Below are positions 49,704-56,690 of a stretch of 64,000 nucleotides of DNA, piece by piece. A program made the translations under genes and the position numbers. This DNA is from a virus: positions 37,736 to 101,735 of the IMG/VR virus record IMGVR_UViG_3300034198_009439; one strand, 5' to 3'. Within the stretch, counting starts at the first letter, position 1. Every line of letters starts with the position of its first letter. The notes under the pieces are model-generated. The model saw only the letters and a list, made by a program, of their open reading frames with translations. It did not search any database and was not told where the DNA came from.

Positions 49704-49704
49704 T

Positions 49705-50094
49705 GTGAGTGAGTTTGTCAAAAATAGAAACGCAATAACTAGAAAAATTCTAGGCATTGTAATGCCGGATTATTCCGACGAGATGCTAGACAACTCATTA
49801 CTTACTTGGTGGGTAAATATTCGTAGCACTGGGGGACTCGGACTCACTGATGTAGGCTATCAAGCCTTTACTAAAGCTGATTTGGAAAATTATACATTTT
49901 TCATAGATAAAGCAACTCCGTCATTACATATCTACGCTGTAGAAATAGATAGAAAAATTCCTAGCCCATACTATCTTAGATATATAAAAAGAGATAGATA
50001 CATAACAGTTTATGATACTCGTGTGGCAACTATGATTCAACTATACGGCAGTGTACACGACTACATAAGTAAATTGGAGAACTTATATGAGTAG
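49705..50094 (+). CDS. Hypothetical protein
   Basis: 129 residues from a GTG just after the previous stop. Contains LLTWWVNIRSTGGLGLTDVGYQAF and KIPSPYYLRYIKRDRYITVYD, the second half being beta-rich and aromatic. Overlaps the next gene by 8 nt. Family not recognised. Confidence 0.5.
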   Translation: MSEFVKNRNAITRKILGIVMPDYSDEMLDNSLLTWWVNIRSTGGLGLTDVGYQAFTKADLENYTFFIDKATPSLHIYAVEIDRKIPSPYYLRYIKRDRYITVYDTRVATMIQLYGSVHDYISKLENLYE

Positions 50095-50257
50095 CACTAA
50101 AAATCACAATCCCTTTATACGCATGGCACAAGAGGCAAAAGAAGCACAGAACGACAATGTTTTACCAAAGACTGGTAAACCAACAATAAATACACGTGTA
50201 CCAAAGCCAACAAAAGGATTTGGAAACAAAATAATTAAGAAAACTGGAAGAGCATAA
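50087..50257 (+). CDS. Small basic protein
   Basis: 56 residues, basic (KPTINTRVPKPTKGFGNKIIKKTGRA) after a helical start with HNPFIRMAQEAKEAQ. GGAGA lies upstream. The end, rich in Gly and Lys, suggests nucleic-acid or virion contact. Family not recognised. Confidence 0.5.
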   Translation: MSSTKNHNPFIRMAQEAKEAQNDNVLPKTGKPTINTRVPKPTKGFGNKIIKKTGRA

Positions 50258-50288
50258 TAACAATATAACCAAAAGTTGTATTCTTATA

Positions 50289-50317
50289 TTGACTTTCATG
50301 CGTTATATAAATATAAT
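50289..50317 (+). promoter_or_regulatory. Overlapping sigma70 and late promoter motifs
   Basis: TTGACT at 50289-50294 and TATAAT at 50312-50317 with 17 bp between. TATAAATA at 50306-50313 overlaps the same region, so the secreted-protein gene at 50345 may be transcribed both early and late. Confidence 0.6.
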
Positions 50318-50344
50318 ACTAACACTTATAGAAAGAGGTATAAA

Positions 50345-50524
50345 ATGAAGAAACTAATCACTATCGCAGCACTTGCTTTCGCAGGCTCTGTATTCGCTCA
50401 AGCACCCGCATCTGCCCCAGCACCAGCAAAGGCAGCTTCAGCTCCAAAGAAGGAAGTAAAGAAGGTCGAGAAGAAGGATGCTAAGCCAGCTGAAAAGAAG
50501 GCTAGCGAGCCAGCAAAGAAGTAA
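50345..50524 (+). CDS. Secreted Ala/Pro/Lys-rich protein
   Basis: 59 residues, with GAGGT upstream. A signal peptide (MKKLITIAALAFAGSVFAQA, cleavage after AQA) is followed by a low-complexity tail of Ala, Pro, Lys and Glu (KKEVKKVEKKDAKPAEKK). After cleavage a highly basic peptide of about 38 residues would enter the periplasm. Codon use is unlike its neighbours. It is flanked by its own promoter and a strong terminator, so it is a single-gene unit. Confidence 0.6.
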   Translation: MKKLITIAALAFAGSVFAQAPASAPAPAKAASAPKKEVKKVEKKDAKPAEKKASEPAKK

Positions 50525-50540
50525 AAATTTTTTATTTCTA

Positions 50541-50572
50541 TAAAAGGGAGACTTTTGTCTCCCTTTTATTTT
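50541..50572 (+). terminator. Rho-independent terminator
   Basis: TAAAAGGGAGAC and GTCTCCCTTTTA form a perfect 12-bp stem with a TTTT loop, followed by TTTTT. It ends the secreted-protein unit. Confidence 0.85.
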
Positions 50573-50574
50573 TG

Positions 50575-50582
50575 TATAAATA
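50575..50582 (+). promoter_or_regulatory. T4-type late promoter TATAAATA
   Basis: A perfect TATAAATA directly after the terminator, 40 nt before the ATG at 50623. Confidence 0.55.
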
Positions 50583-50622
50583 CATATGACAGAATACTGT
50601 CATCACACACACAGGAAAATTT

Positions 50623-50793
50623 ATGTTAGCTTTACACAACTTACTATTAGGTATCAAAGCCTTTTTCAATTCGCCTAGTTACGGCGAAATCTTAGAACAC
50701 TACATAGTCTCTAAACACCCAAAGGACAGTTCTGATATTGATCGTCTAACCATTGAATGGCAGCGCGATCAAATGAGAGGACGTATACTATGA
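50623..50793 (+). CDS. Hypothetical small protein
   Basis: 56 residues with AGGAAA upstream. The first half is hydrophobic (LALHNLLLGIKAFFNSP) and the second is charged (DRLTIEWQRDQMRGRIL). It overlaps the next short gene as ATGA. Family not recognised. Confidence 0.5.
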   Translation: MLALHNLLLGIKAFFNSPSYGEILEHYIVSKHPKDSSDIDRLTIEWQRDQMRGRIL

Positions 50794-50885
50794 AGTTCTT
50801 AGTTAGTCTATGGGAAGCACTCTTAGAGTGGTCAGAAGAAATAAACGAATACCGTCGCAAGAACTGTATTCGAAACATGTACTAA
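50790..50885 (+). CDS. 31-residue small protein
   Basis: A short amphipathic sequence (MKFLVSLWEALLEWSEEINE then YRRKNC) coupled by ATGA to the preceding gene. Its Trp/Glu helix could insert at a membrane surface. Expression likely from coupling; function unknown. Confidence 0.4.
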   Translation: MKFLVSLWEALLEWSEEINEYRRKNCIRNMY

Positions 50886-50896
50886 GGAGAATACAA

Positions 50897-50965
50897 ATGT
50901 TAAATTGGCAACCAATGACGGATGAGGATTGGCAGTGGGTCAATTACGGCACATTACCAAAATAA
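50897..50965 (+). CDS. 22-residue peptide ORF
   Basis: Preceded by an excellent AAGGAGA ribosome binding site at the right distance. Encodes a Trp-rich acidic peptide (MTDEDWQWVNYG). Could be a leader peptide or a small effector. Confidence 0.4.
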   Translation: MLNWQPMTDEDWQWVNYGTLPK

Positions 50966-50966
50966 G

Positions 50967-50995
50967 TTGACATCTTACTATAAACGATGTATATT
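50967..50995 (+). promoter_or_regulatory. Strong sigma70 promoter
   Basis: TTGACA at 50967-50972 and TATATT at 50990-50995 with a 17-bp spacer, preceded by AATAAG. A strong AAGGAG ribosome binding site and ATG at 51029 follow. Confidence 0.7.
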
Positions 50996-51028
50996 ACACA
51001 GACACTTACACATATAAAGGAGATACAA

Positions 51029-51322
51029 ATGTCTAAAAATCAAAACACAGAATCTTTTATGTCACAGCTACCAAAGATGCCAGAACTAAAGGTTTCAAAA
51101 ACCGGATACGAGATTCGTTCTGATGTTCTTGCTATGGCAAAGGACTTGGTTCAATCAGAATACAGTATGAAATTTCACGGCTGGGAACTAAGTTCAACTC
51201 GTGACGAAAAGACTGGGCAAATCGTCAACGCGGTGAATATGCCAGAGTTTCCCGGACTAGACAAAGTACTAGAAACCGCGGAAAAGATGTACGCATTTAT
51301 CAACGCTACCACACGCAAGTAA
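51029..51322 (+). CDS. Hypothetical conserved-looking protein
   Basis: 97 residues from the ATG at 51029. Contains GYEIRSDVLAMAKDLVQSEY and a C-terminal helix (LDKVLETAEKMYAFINATTRK). It stands alone between a strong promoter and a terminator, so it is probably abundant early. Family not recognised. Confidence 0.6.
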   Translation: MSKNQNTESFMSQLPKMPELKVSKTGYEIRSDVLAMAKDLVQSEYSMKFHGWELSSTRDEKTGQIVNAVNMPEFPGLDKVLETAEKMYAFINATTRK

Positions 51323-51344
51323 GTATTAAATTCTAGTAGAGAAC

Positions 51345-51373
51345 AGTGGGAGCTAAACTGCTCCCACTATTTT
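51345..51373 (+). terminator. Rho-independent terminator
   Basis: AGTGGGAGC and GCTCCCACT form a 9-bp stem with a 6-nt loop, followed by ATTTTA. It overlaps the start region of the next gene at 51374. Confidence 0.75.
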
Positions 51374-51664
51374 ATGACTGAACTATTTTATAACACATTA
51401 AAATGGATACGTGAGGATTACCGTAGTAATCCAGTTCGCTGTGTTCTTGAAGTATTTGCCTGGGCACTTAGTATAGGGTGCAGTGCTACTATGGCAATAA
51501 CTGTTCCTCATCCGCCATTCTTGATCCTGTATCCACTTTTTATTATTCAGTGTGCTATCTTTGCCTGGGCAGCCTGGACCAGACGCAGTAGTGGAATGTT
51601 GGCAAACTATGGACTATTGGTGACTATTGATAGTATAGCCTTGTTTAGATTGTTGGTTCAATAA
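51374..51664 (+). CDS. Small multi-pass membrane protein
   Basis: 96 residues. Three hydrophobic segments: VLEVFAWALSIGCSATMAI, FLILYPLFIIQCAIFAWAAW and MLANYGLLVTIDSIALFRLL. The first 20 residues are charged (LKWIREDYRSNPVR). Similar proteins occur in T4-like aquatic phages, as far as I recall, without known function. The start follows the terminator stem by only 1-6 nt, so it probably depends on readthrough or is poorly expressed. Confidence 0.6.
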   Translation: MTELFYNTLKWIREDYRSNPVRCVLEVFAWALSIGCSATMAITVPHPPFLILYPLFIIQCAIFAWAAWTRRSSGMLANYGLLVTIDSIALFRLLVQ

Positions 51665-51665
51665 T

Positions 51666-51693
51666 TTGACAAAAAATCAAAAACGTCTATAAT
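51666..51693 (+). promoter_or_regulatory. Sigma70 promoter
   Basis: TTGACA at 51666-51671 and TATAAT at 51688-51693 with a 16-bp spacer; both hexamers match consensus. TTGAGG precedes the ATG at 51727. Confidence 0.7.
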
Positions 51694-51726
51694 AGAAACA
51701 TAACTTAAATAATTTTGAGGTGAAAC

Positions 51727-52125
51727 ATGCCGTGTCGTGATTATGGTAGCGATGACTATGATTTTTCTGATAGACAATTGGGAATTCTAAAGCGCCAAGC
51801 AGAGGAAGAGATTCTTAAAGAGCGTGCCGATATGCTGGCTCGTATTGCCTGCCGCGCACTTGAAGCCATTGAGGCTGGTGGCGGCACTTACAGTCATCTT
51901 CTTGAAACCGTCATTCAAGACAAGGAGACTGCTGATTGGTGGGTAAAGCATAAGGAACAGGATAAAAAGCAACGTCTGATTCGTCTTAAAGAAGAACTAA
52001 AAAAGAAAGAACAGGATGAGTTAAAAAAACGTGCCTATGCTAAATTGACTGAAGAAGAAAGACAATTGTTTGGTTTGAATAAAAAGAAAGCAGATAAGCA
52101 AAATGGAACAAGAAGTTACTACTGA
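51727..52125 (+). CDS. Hypothetical coiled-coil protein
   Basis: 132 residues. A helical, charged protein (LKRQAEEEILKERADMLARIACRALEAIE) with ADWWVKHKEQDKKQ and YAKLTEEERQLFGL. The last two motifs are similar in spacing to RKWWGQILKH and YERLLPEERRALGI in the next protein, so the pair is paralogous. The C-terminus overlaps the next gene by 23 nt. Function unknown. Confidence 0.6.
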   Translation: MPCRDYGSDDYDFSDRQLGILKRQAEEEILKERADMLARIACRALEAIEAGGGTYSHLLETVIQDKETADWWVKHKEQDKKQRLIRLKEELKKKEQDELKKRAYAKLTEEERQLFGLNKKKADKQNGTRSYY

Positions 52126-52456
52126 GCTGCCAGACGAACTAGTTGAAGAACTAGAGGCAGTTATCAAACAAGATTCTATGAGAGAATCACGTGCCACACG
52201 CATCATGCTGGAATTGGTAAAATGCCAACGCGCTGATTTTCTACTACTGCGTGACGATGATGTCCGTAAGTGGTGGGGGCAAATTCTAAAACACGTAGAA
52301 ACTACTATTTCCGAAAGAAAGCGAAGATGGAACGAATATACAGTCAAAGTCGCGGCATATGAACGTCTGTTGCCAGAAGAACGCCGCGCTCTGGGAATTC
52401 GTAAGCCATCAAAACCACAAGGCAAAAATCCATTTGACAATAAATCGGTTAGGTGA
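52103..52456 (+). CDS. Hypothetical coiled-coil protein, paralogue of its neighbour
   Basis: 117 residues. Shares the x-x-WW-x6-K...R and L...EER-x-x-LG pattern with the protein just upstream. Highly charged, likely helical. It ends inside the first repeated promoter cassette. Function unknown. Confidence 0.55.
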   Translation: MEQEVTTELPDELVEELEAVIKQDSMRESRATRIMLELVKCQRADFLLLRDDDVRKWWGQILKHVETTISERKRRWNEYTVKVAAYERLLPEERRALGIRKPSKPQGKNPFDNKSVR

Positions 52457-52462
52457 TATACT
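52434..52462 (+). promoter_or_regulatory. Repeated promoter cassette, copy 1
   Basis: TTGACA-17-TATACT with a TG extended -10 (TGATATACT), followed by GTATTCACTGAGTTA, then AAAGGAG and the ATG at 52494. One of five closely similar copies. Confidence 0.85.
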
Positions 52463-52493
52463 GTATTCACTGAGTTAAACAAAGGAGTAAGAA

Positions 52494-52892
52494 ATGGGAA
52501 CACGCAGCACTATCGCACTTGAGTACGCAGACGGTACCGTTGGTCAAGTTTATTGCCACTGGGACGGCTACTTGGATCACAACGGCATGATCCTGGACAT
52601 CAACTACACAGACCCGTTCAAAGTGCGTGAGCTGTTGGACCGTGGTGATATGAGTACGCTGGATACCTCTGTTAGCGGCTGCGACTTCTATTCTAATCGC
52701 GGTGATTACGTGCCGCAGCGTATGTATAAGGACTTCGCTGAATATCAGAGTCAAGCATCAATGGAGGAATACGACTATATCCTGCGTCAAATCGATGGCA
52801 AAGCCGTATGGTTTGTGCGTAGTTACGCAACCCACGATGATTGGGTCACTCTGGAGAAGGCTTTTGTGGCGGAAAAGGAGTACACAGAATGA
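52494..52892 (+). CDS. Conserved phage protein of unknown function
   Basis: 132 residues. The N-terminus MGTRSTIALEYADGTVGQVYCHWDGYLDHNG is a pattern seen in proteins of many unrelated phages. The rest is acidic and aromatic. It is led by promoter cassette 1 and uses GC-richer codons than the 16-46 kb region. No enzymatic motif is recognised. Confidence 0.65.
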   Translation: MGTRSTIALEYADGTVGQVYCHWDGYLDHNGMILDINYTDPFKVRELLDRGDMSTLDTSVSGCDFYSNRGDYVPQRMYKDFAEYQSQASMEEYDYILRQIDGKAVWFVRSYATHDDWVTLEKAFVAEKEYTE

Positions 52893-53080
52893 TCAAGGTT
52901 GTAACGAATAATTTGGGAAGCGGTGATTGGACTACGGTTCTGGGTCACTGCGGTGAAGTCCTGTTCGAGGGGCATAAAGCAGGCCCGCAAGACATTGTAG
53001 ACATCTTGAACAGTCTACTGGATTGCGGTGCGACACTGGTGGAAGTCACTGACGAACAAATGGAAGAACAGTATCCCTGA
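52889..53080 (+). CDS. Hypothetical small protein
   Basis: 63 residues from the ATG at 52889, coupled by ATGA to the previous gene, with AAAGGAG upstream. A small alpha/beta pattern (WTTVLGHCGEVLFEGHKAGPQDIVDILNSL). Family not recognised. Confidence 0.55.
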   Translation: MIKVVTNNLGSGDWTTVLGHCGEVLFEGHKAGPQDIVDILNSLLDCGATLVEVTDEQMEEQYP

Positions 53081-53082
53081 AT

Positions 53083-53111
53083 TTGACAATAAATCCAATT
53101 CCTGATATACT
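53083..53111 (+). promoter_or_regulatory. Repeated promoter cassette, copy 2
   Basis: TTGACA-17-TATACT, 2 nt after the previous stop, continuing into GTATTCAAGTTAGAAAACAG and GGAGCA, nearly identical to copies 4 and 5. Confidence 0.85.
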
Positions 53112-53140
53112 GTATTCAAGTTAGAAAACAGGAGCAAACG

Positions 53141-53290
53141 ATGTTTCAAGACTGGCTCTACCAAGACATGACGGACTTTGAAAGTGCCTTGGAATACGAA
53201 CGTGAGCATCCTAGTTGGCAGTGTGAGTGGGATCAGCGTATGGCTAATGAGTTTCCTGTGTTTGTTACTGATTTGGGAGTTGAAGAATGA
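53141..53290 (+). CDS. Hypothetical small protein
   Basis: 49 residues, acidic and aromatic (WLYQDMTDFESALEYEREHPSW). The ribosome binding site AGGAGC belongs to the promoter cassette. It overlaps the next gene as ATGA. Family not recognised. Confidence 0.5.
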   Translation: MFQDWLYQDMTDFESALEYEREHPSWQCEWDQRMANEFPVFVTDLGVEE

Positions 53291-53553
53291 ACGAACGAAT
53301 TCAAGAACTTGCTGACAGGCTGTGGCGTATTCATCCTAAGGATATTGATGCTATGGGATTAAAAACTCGCAAAGAGTTTTATGAACAAGAATTGAAAAAG
53401 TTTGCCGAGTTGTTGATTCGGGAATGTATCACACAATGTGAAAATGTTGGTGAAATTGCTGAACAAACGAATCACGGTGAGATGGCTCGTAAGACTAAGG
53501 CAACATCTAATGGTTGTGCCCAAATGATAAAGTGGCGTTTTGGACTTGAATGA
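53287..53553 (+). CDS. MNERI-family small protein, copy 1
   Basis: 88 residues. The pattern MNERIQELADR...LKKFAELLIRECITQCE is shared with the proteins at 56973 and 57203. The family is common in phage genomes as short early proteins of unknown function. Here it is translationally coupled to the preceding gene. Confidence 0.6.
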   Translation: MNERIQELADRLWRIHPKDIDAMGLKTRKEFYEQELKKFAELLIRECITQCENVGEIAEQTNHGEMARKTKATSNGCAQMIKWRFGLE

Positions 53554-53560
53554 CCGAAAT

Positions 53561-53589
53561 TTGACAATAAATACGTTTCCTGATATACT
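53561..53589 (+). promoter_or_regulatory. Repeated promoter cassette, copy 3
   Basis: TTGACA-17-TATACT with the same GTATTCACTGAGTTA leader as copy 1, then GGAGTAAACG and the ATG at 53623. Confidence 0.85.
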
Positions 53590-53622
53590 GTATTCACTGA
53601 GTTAGACAACGGAGTAAACGAA

Positions 53623-54108
53623 ATGAACTGCGCACCCACTCTCACTGCCGAAGAATTCAAGCAAATCCACAATGGTCTGTGCGACCTCAGGCATGCGATT
53701 GACCGTCTCGACGGCGTGTTGGCCCCTGATGTTTTCAAACTCCTTACTAAGGCTAAGGAACAAATTTCTGTTGGTTTGGTCGGTGCTTACGAACAGGATA
53801 CTCGTTCGTTTGATAGCAAGCATAGTCATTATGGATCTGTGCAGAAGGATCTGGGTCTGGATGCCATCTGGTCTCTGTACGAAATTGATGACCTGAACAA
53901 GCCGCATTCGTTCGAAGGTGTGACCAAGGTTGTGTATCGTAACCACTGGGGTCGTAAGTCGGTGTCGTGCACGATTAATGGCAATACCTGGGCTTCACTG
54001 TATGTGGCTGCTAATGCTTGCATCCGTGATAGCAGCGACAATCACCATGTCTTCATTGAGGATTTCACCAAGGAAGATGATACTCTGATTTTGTCGACCG
54101 GTTCTTGA
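53623..54108 (+). CDS. Hypothetical protein
   Basis: 161 residues, GC-richer codons. N-terminal helices (LTAEEFKQIHNGLCDLRHAIDRL) and a C-terminal beta-like half (SFEGVTKVVYRNHWGRKSVSC). Driven by cassette 3 and followed 2 nt later by an L7/L12-like gene. Family not recognised. Confidence 0.55.
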   Translation: MNCAPTLTAEEFKQIHNGLCDLRHAIDRLDGVLAPDVFKLLTKAKEQISVGLVGAYEQDTRSFDSKHSHYGSVQKDLGLDAIWSLYEIDDLNKPHSFEGVTKVVYRNHWGRKSVSCTINGNTWASLYVAANACIRDSSDNHHVFIEDFTKEDDTLILSTGS

Positions 54109-54110
54109 TA

Positions 54111-54518
54111 ATGTCTGAACTTTCACGCGACCAAAAACGAGAACTCACGGACTCTGGCTTGATGTTTCTTCGTGCTGTAGGTAATATCTACGGTAGTGAA
54201 CGTGCCTTGGAAATGTGGCACACTATCGCCGATACAATTAACTCTGATTTGAAGGGTTGGACGTTTGAGGCTATGTTGCTTGGTCGTATGGAGTCCTCTA
54301 TCGTTATCCAATATCTTGGTATGCATGTCAATAAAATTGCCATCATCAAGGCAATTCGTACATGGGATAGGCGTGGTCTTGGATTGAAGGAAGCTAAGGA
54401 CATGCTAGACGAATTGATGGAACGCGGGAAAGAAATCACACTAGAGGTAAGTTACAATAGAGTGAATCACGCAGCCGAAGAATTTAGGAATCTAGGATGT
54501 AAAGGATTAGGGTTATGA
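54111..54518 (+). CDS. Protein with ribosomal L7/L12 C-terminal-like domain
   Basis: 135 residues from the ATG at 54111. The C-terminal ~65 residues (KIAIIKAIRTWDRRGLGLKEAKDMLDEL...ITLEVSYNRVNHAAEEFRNLGCKGL) fit the bL12 C-terminal fold: I-K-x-I-R, G-L-G-L-K-E-A-K-D, and a late helix before the last strand. The N-terminal ~70 residues are a separate helical domain (GLMFLRAVGNIYGSERALEMW). In bacteria the L12 C-terminal domain recruits translation factors; phage copies have been reported in the literature. It might interact with EF-Tu or EF-G, or use the fold for another purpose. Confidence 0.65.
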   Translation: MSELSRDQKRELTDSGLMFLRAVGNIYGSERALEMWHTIADTINSDLKGWTFEAMLLGRMESSIVIQYLGMHVNKIAIIKAIRTWDRRGLGLKEAKDMLDELMERGKEITLEVSYNRVNHAAEEFRNLGCKGLGL

Positions 54519-55213
54519 ATTCAATATTTGTTGATTTAGATTACAAGGTTAAACAAAAAGAATTAATTTCTACAGAAATTGATTCATTAGTGCTTAGTGT
54601 TGCTTATTATCGGTATAGAACTGATTCTAGAAATTACTACATTGAAAATTTCTATGACGCTAAAATTGTGTCTAGCGTCACTGATGAAGATTATTCTACT
54701 GCTCGTCGCATTCGTGAGTACTATAGTAAAAAAATAATGTGGTGGAAACTTAGCGGAAAACATCTATCAAAATTTCGCAGTGACTTGGCAGAATTCTTGT
54801 CAGAAGATAATTCTCGCTCTTTTGACAAGAGCATTTGTGGTTTAATTTGGAAATTGCCAGAATTTTATTTTTATGATGTTGAGTTAGATCGGCTGTTTGA
54901 GTCACAACAGAATTATACTGTAATTGAGTCAGAAGTCCAAAATTCTGAGTTTACAGTTAAATTTTTGACAAAGCTGTCTAGAAAGACACGATTCAACGAT
55001 GTGATCAAATATTGGTTTATAAACAAAGACGGAGTAATTGTCAATTTTACAATTGATCGTAAAAACATATTGTTGCCGATGTTTGAATCTATCGTGACTA
55101 GTGGAAAATTTTTAAAATTGACGGCCAAGTCAGCGAAAGTCGCAACTTACGACAGTAATCAGTATTGGAACATTACTGCTCTGAATTCTGTGTGTTTTGA
55201 CTCTTGTCAATAA
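54515..55213 (+). CDS. Hypothetical protein
   Basis: 232 residues, ATGA overlap. AT-rich codons again, unlike the two genes upstream. Contains IREYYSKKIMWWKLSGKHLSKFRSD and a C-terminal domain of about 80 residues with LTAKSAKVATYDSNQYWN. No known motif. Promoter-like elements for the next gene lie in its last bases. Confidence 0.5.
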   Translation: MNSIFVDLDYKVKQKELISTEIDSLVLSVAYYRYRTDSRNYYIENFYDAKIVSSVTDEDYSTARRIREYYSKKIMWWKLSGKHLSKFRSDLAEFLSEDNSRSFDKSICGLIWKLPEFYFYDVELDRLFESQQNYTVIESEVQNSEFTVKFLTKLSRKTRFNDVIKYWFINKDGVIVNFTIDRKNILLPMFESIVTSGKFLKLTAKSAKVATYDSNQYWNITALNSVCFDSCQ

Positions 55214-55232
55214 ATACATCTTCTGCTATAAT
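55204..55232 (+). promoter_or_regulatory. Sigma70 extended -10 promoter
   Basis: TTGTCA at 55204-55209 and TATAAT at 55227-55232 with a 17-bp spacer, preceded by a TG (TGCTATAAT). Confidence 0.65.
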
Positions 55233-55250
55233 GTCAAACTATTGAGACAA

Positions 55251-55439
55251 ATGGATACTTGTATGAAGCGAGAAGTAATTTCTTTCACTGCTGCTAAGCC
55301 TCGTGATATCATTGCGCGTGATATGATGGATCGCAATGGCCCATTTAAAGCCAAAGTGGAGTGCGATCAACGAAAGTATCGTCGCAATCAAAAGCATCGG
55401 AAAAACTTTTCGGATTATTCAGATCGGTTTTATCGTTAA
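55251..55439 (+). CDS. Small basic protein
   Basis: 62 residues from ATG 55251 (an alternative Met lies at 55263). Basic and Arg/Lys-rich (CDQRKYRRNQKHRKNF), with DIIARDMMDRNGPFK. A likely nucleic-acid-binding or host-interacting protein. Family not recognised. Confidence 0.5.
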   Translation: MDTCMKREVISFTAAKPRDIIARDMMDRNGPFKAKVECDQRKYRRNQKHRKNFSDYSDRFYR

Positions 55440-55456
55440 TCTGTACAAAAAAACTC

Positions 55457-55485
55457 TTGACCTAAATTAGAAAATAGGTTATAAT
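55457..55485 (+). promoter_or_regulatory. Sigma70 promoter of the structured-leader gene
   Basis: TTGACC at 55457-55462 and TATAAT at 55480-55485 with a 17-bp spacer. The transcript would start just before the leader hairpin. Confidence 0.7.
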
Positions 55486-55497
55486 AGAATCTTCAAC

Positions 55498-55549
55498 AGA
55501 ACAATACGAATTGCCCGAGTTTGTATTGTTCTATTCAATAATCATCGGG
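55498..55549 (+). promoter_or_regulatory. 5' leader with hairpin and possible pseudoknot
   Basis: AGAACAATAC (55498-55507) and GTATTGTTCT (55523-55532) form a perfect 10-bp stem with a 15-nt loop. The loop contains CCCGA (55514-55518), complementary to UCGGG (55545-55549) downstream, giving an H-type pseudoknot. The second stem lies next to the ribosome binding site AAGGA (about 55555) of the gene at 55567. In T4, gene 32 uses a leader pseudoknot for autoregulation; the downstream gene here is not gp32. Confidence 0.6.
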
Positions 55550-55566
55550 AAATAAGGAAATGTAAA

Positions 55567-56052
55567 ATGGCTACTCTTAACACTCTGTGGACTTGTGTCG
55601 GTATTACTAAGCATGTTGGCTCTAATGGCAAGGAAGTTGTCAAGGTTCGTTGTGGCGTGGATCTCGCTCGTCGCATCAAATCCAGTCAATCTGCTTCCTA
55701 TGTAAAGAGCAAGGGTGAAAAGTTGAAGGAAGTTCGCACGGACTTTGTATCGCTTCCTACTCCTATGCTGCGTTTGGACGCACTAAAGTTTGCGCTGGCT
55801 GCCCCAGACTTTCAGTCACCCAGCGATCAAGCACTGATTCAGGACGCCATTGATAGTCGCGTGCCGAAGCAGCCTCGCGAGAAGGCAAAGGCTGAAAAGA
55901 CTGTCAAGGTTCGTGCTTCTAAGAACACATCGCCTAGTCTTGATAGCATCAAGGCTCGCGTTCGCAAGACCAAGACAACGGTAGAGGATGTTCTTTCTGC
56001 TGTCGCAAGTGAGAAAATCTCGTCTGAGACTGAATCAGTATCCGCAGAATAA
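55567..56052 (+). CDS. Basic protein behind a structured leader
   Basis: 161 residues. The first ~85 residues are an alpha/beta region (TLWTCVGITKHVGSNGKEVVKVRCGVDLARRI). The rest is Lys/Arg-rich (REKAKAEKTVKVRASKNTSPSL...ARVRKTKTT) with an acidic Ser/Glu tail, a composition like histone-like or RNA-binding tails. GC-rich, uniform codons suggest strong expression. The pseudoknot leader suggests that its own translation is controlled, perhaps by autogenous binding. Family not recognised. Confidence 0.6.
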   Translation: MATLNTLWTCVGITKHVGSNGKEVVKVRCGVDLARRIKSSQSASYVKSKGEKLKEVRTDFVSLPTPMLRLDALKFALAAPDFQSPSDQALIQDAIDSRVPKQPREKAKAEKTVKVRASKNTSPSLDSIKARVRKTKTTVEDVLSAVASEKISSETESVSAE

Positions 56053-56064
56053 TCGGTATCTAGC

Positions 56065-56301
56065 ATGAGTAGACTTTCCTCGGTTGGTCGTCAGTGGGTC
56101 AATTTTGACCCAGCAAACAAGAATCATCGTAGTTGGTATGCGAAATTTGAACGCAATAAAACGTGGGGCGGCTGTCCAGTGAGATTTGTTGTTAGTGACG
56201 ATCACGGGGATGTACTTAGCATGATTCGCGCACAACTGACTCAGTACTATATCGGCAGAGAATTTGATTTGAGTCGGCTTGACAATAAATCCGAATCCTG
56301 A
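56065..56301 (+). CDS. Hypothetical small protein
   Basis: 78 residues, with few features beyond NHRSWYAKFERNKTWGGCP and a helix (SMIRAQLTQYYIGREF). Its 3' end runs through promoter cassette 4. Family not recognised. Confidence 0.5.
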   Translation: MSRLSSVGRQWVNFDPANKNHRSWYAKFERNKTWGGCPVRFVVSDDHGDVLSMIRAQLTQYYIGREFDLSRLDNKSES

Positions 56302-56307
56302 TATACT
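56279..56307 (+). promoter_or_regulatory. Repeated promoter cassette, copy 4
   Basis: TTGACA-17-TATACT, inside the 3' end of the preceding gene. Its sequence from -35 through GTATTCAAGTTAGAAAACAG is identical to copy 5. Confidence 0.85.
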
Positions 56308-56336
56308 GTATTCAAGTTAGAAAACAGGAGCAATTG

Positions 56337-56501
56337 ATGAGCACTTTCGTTTTTAGAAGCCCGCAAAGCGAGGTTCGTGTCACTGTGATTGCTGCCGATC
56401 ATGCCCGTGCTACACAGGAGTTGGTACAGCGTCTTGAGCACCTTGAACAGATGGGCATCGTGATCAGCCCTGAAGATTTTGAATTGGTAAGTGCCTACTA
56501 A
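56337..56501 (+). CDS. Hypothetical small protein
   Basis: 54 residues. Alternating beta then helix (FVFRSPQSEVRVTVIAADHA, ATQELVQRLEHLEQM). AGGAGC from the cassette serves as the ribosome binding site. Too short for a longer domain. Family not recognised. Confidence 0.5.
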   Translation: MSTFVFRSPQSEVRVTVIAADHARATQELVQRLEHLEQMGIVISPEDFELVSAY

Positions 56502-56511
56502 GGAGTACACG

Positions 56512-56682
56512 ATGAAAACCTGGGAAATCTGTGTAGAGGATGGACCACATCAATGCTTTTATGTAGAGGCACAGGCCCGCACTCTTGATGAGGCTATCCA
56601 CAAAGTTCGGAGTGATATGAAAAAGCAGAAGCCTTGGCTTCATATCCTGATTAGTCACGCCGCCTGTAGAGAAATCAAATAA
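56512..56682 (+). CDS. Hypothetical small protein
   Basis: 56 residues from the ATG at 56512, after AAGGAG. Contains EDGPHQCFYVEAQARTLDEA and a helical end. A small alpha/beta protein. Family not recognised. Confidence 0.5.
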   Translation: MKTWEICVEDGPHQCFYVEAQARTLDEAIHKVRSDMKKQKPWLHILISHAACREIK

Positions 56683-56690
56683 CCTTCCAC

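Noticed and set aside
55567-56052. Calling the pseudoknot-led gene a gp32 single-strand-binding protein
   Set aside because: It lacks the gp32 zinc motif and is only 161 residues; only the leader arrangement is similar.
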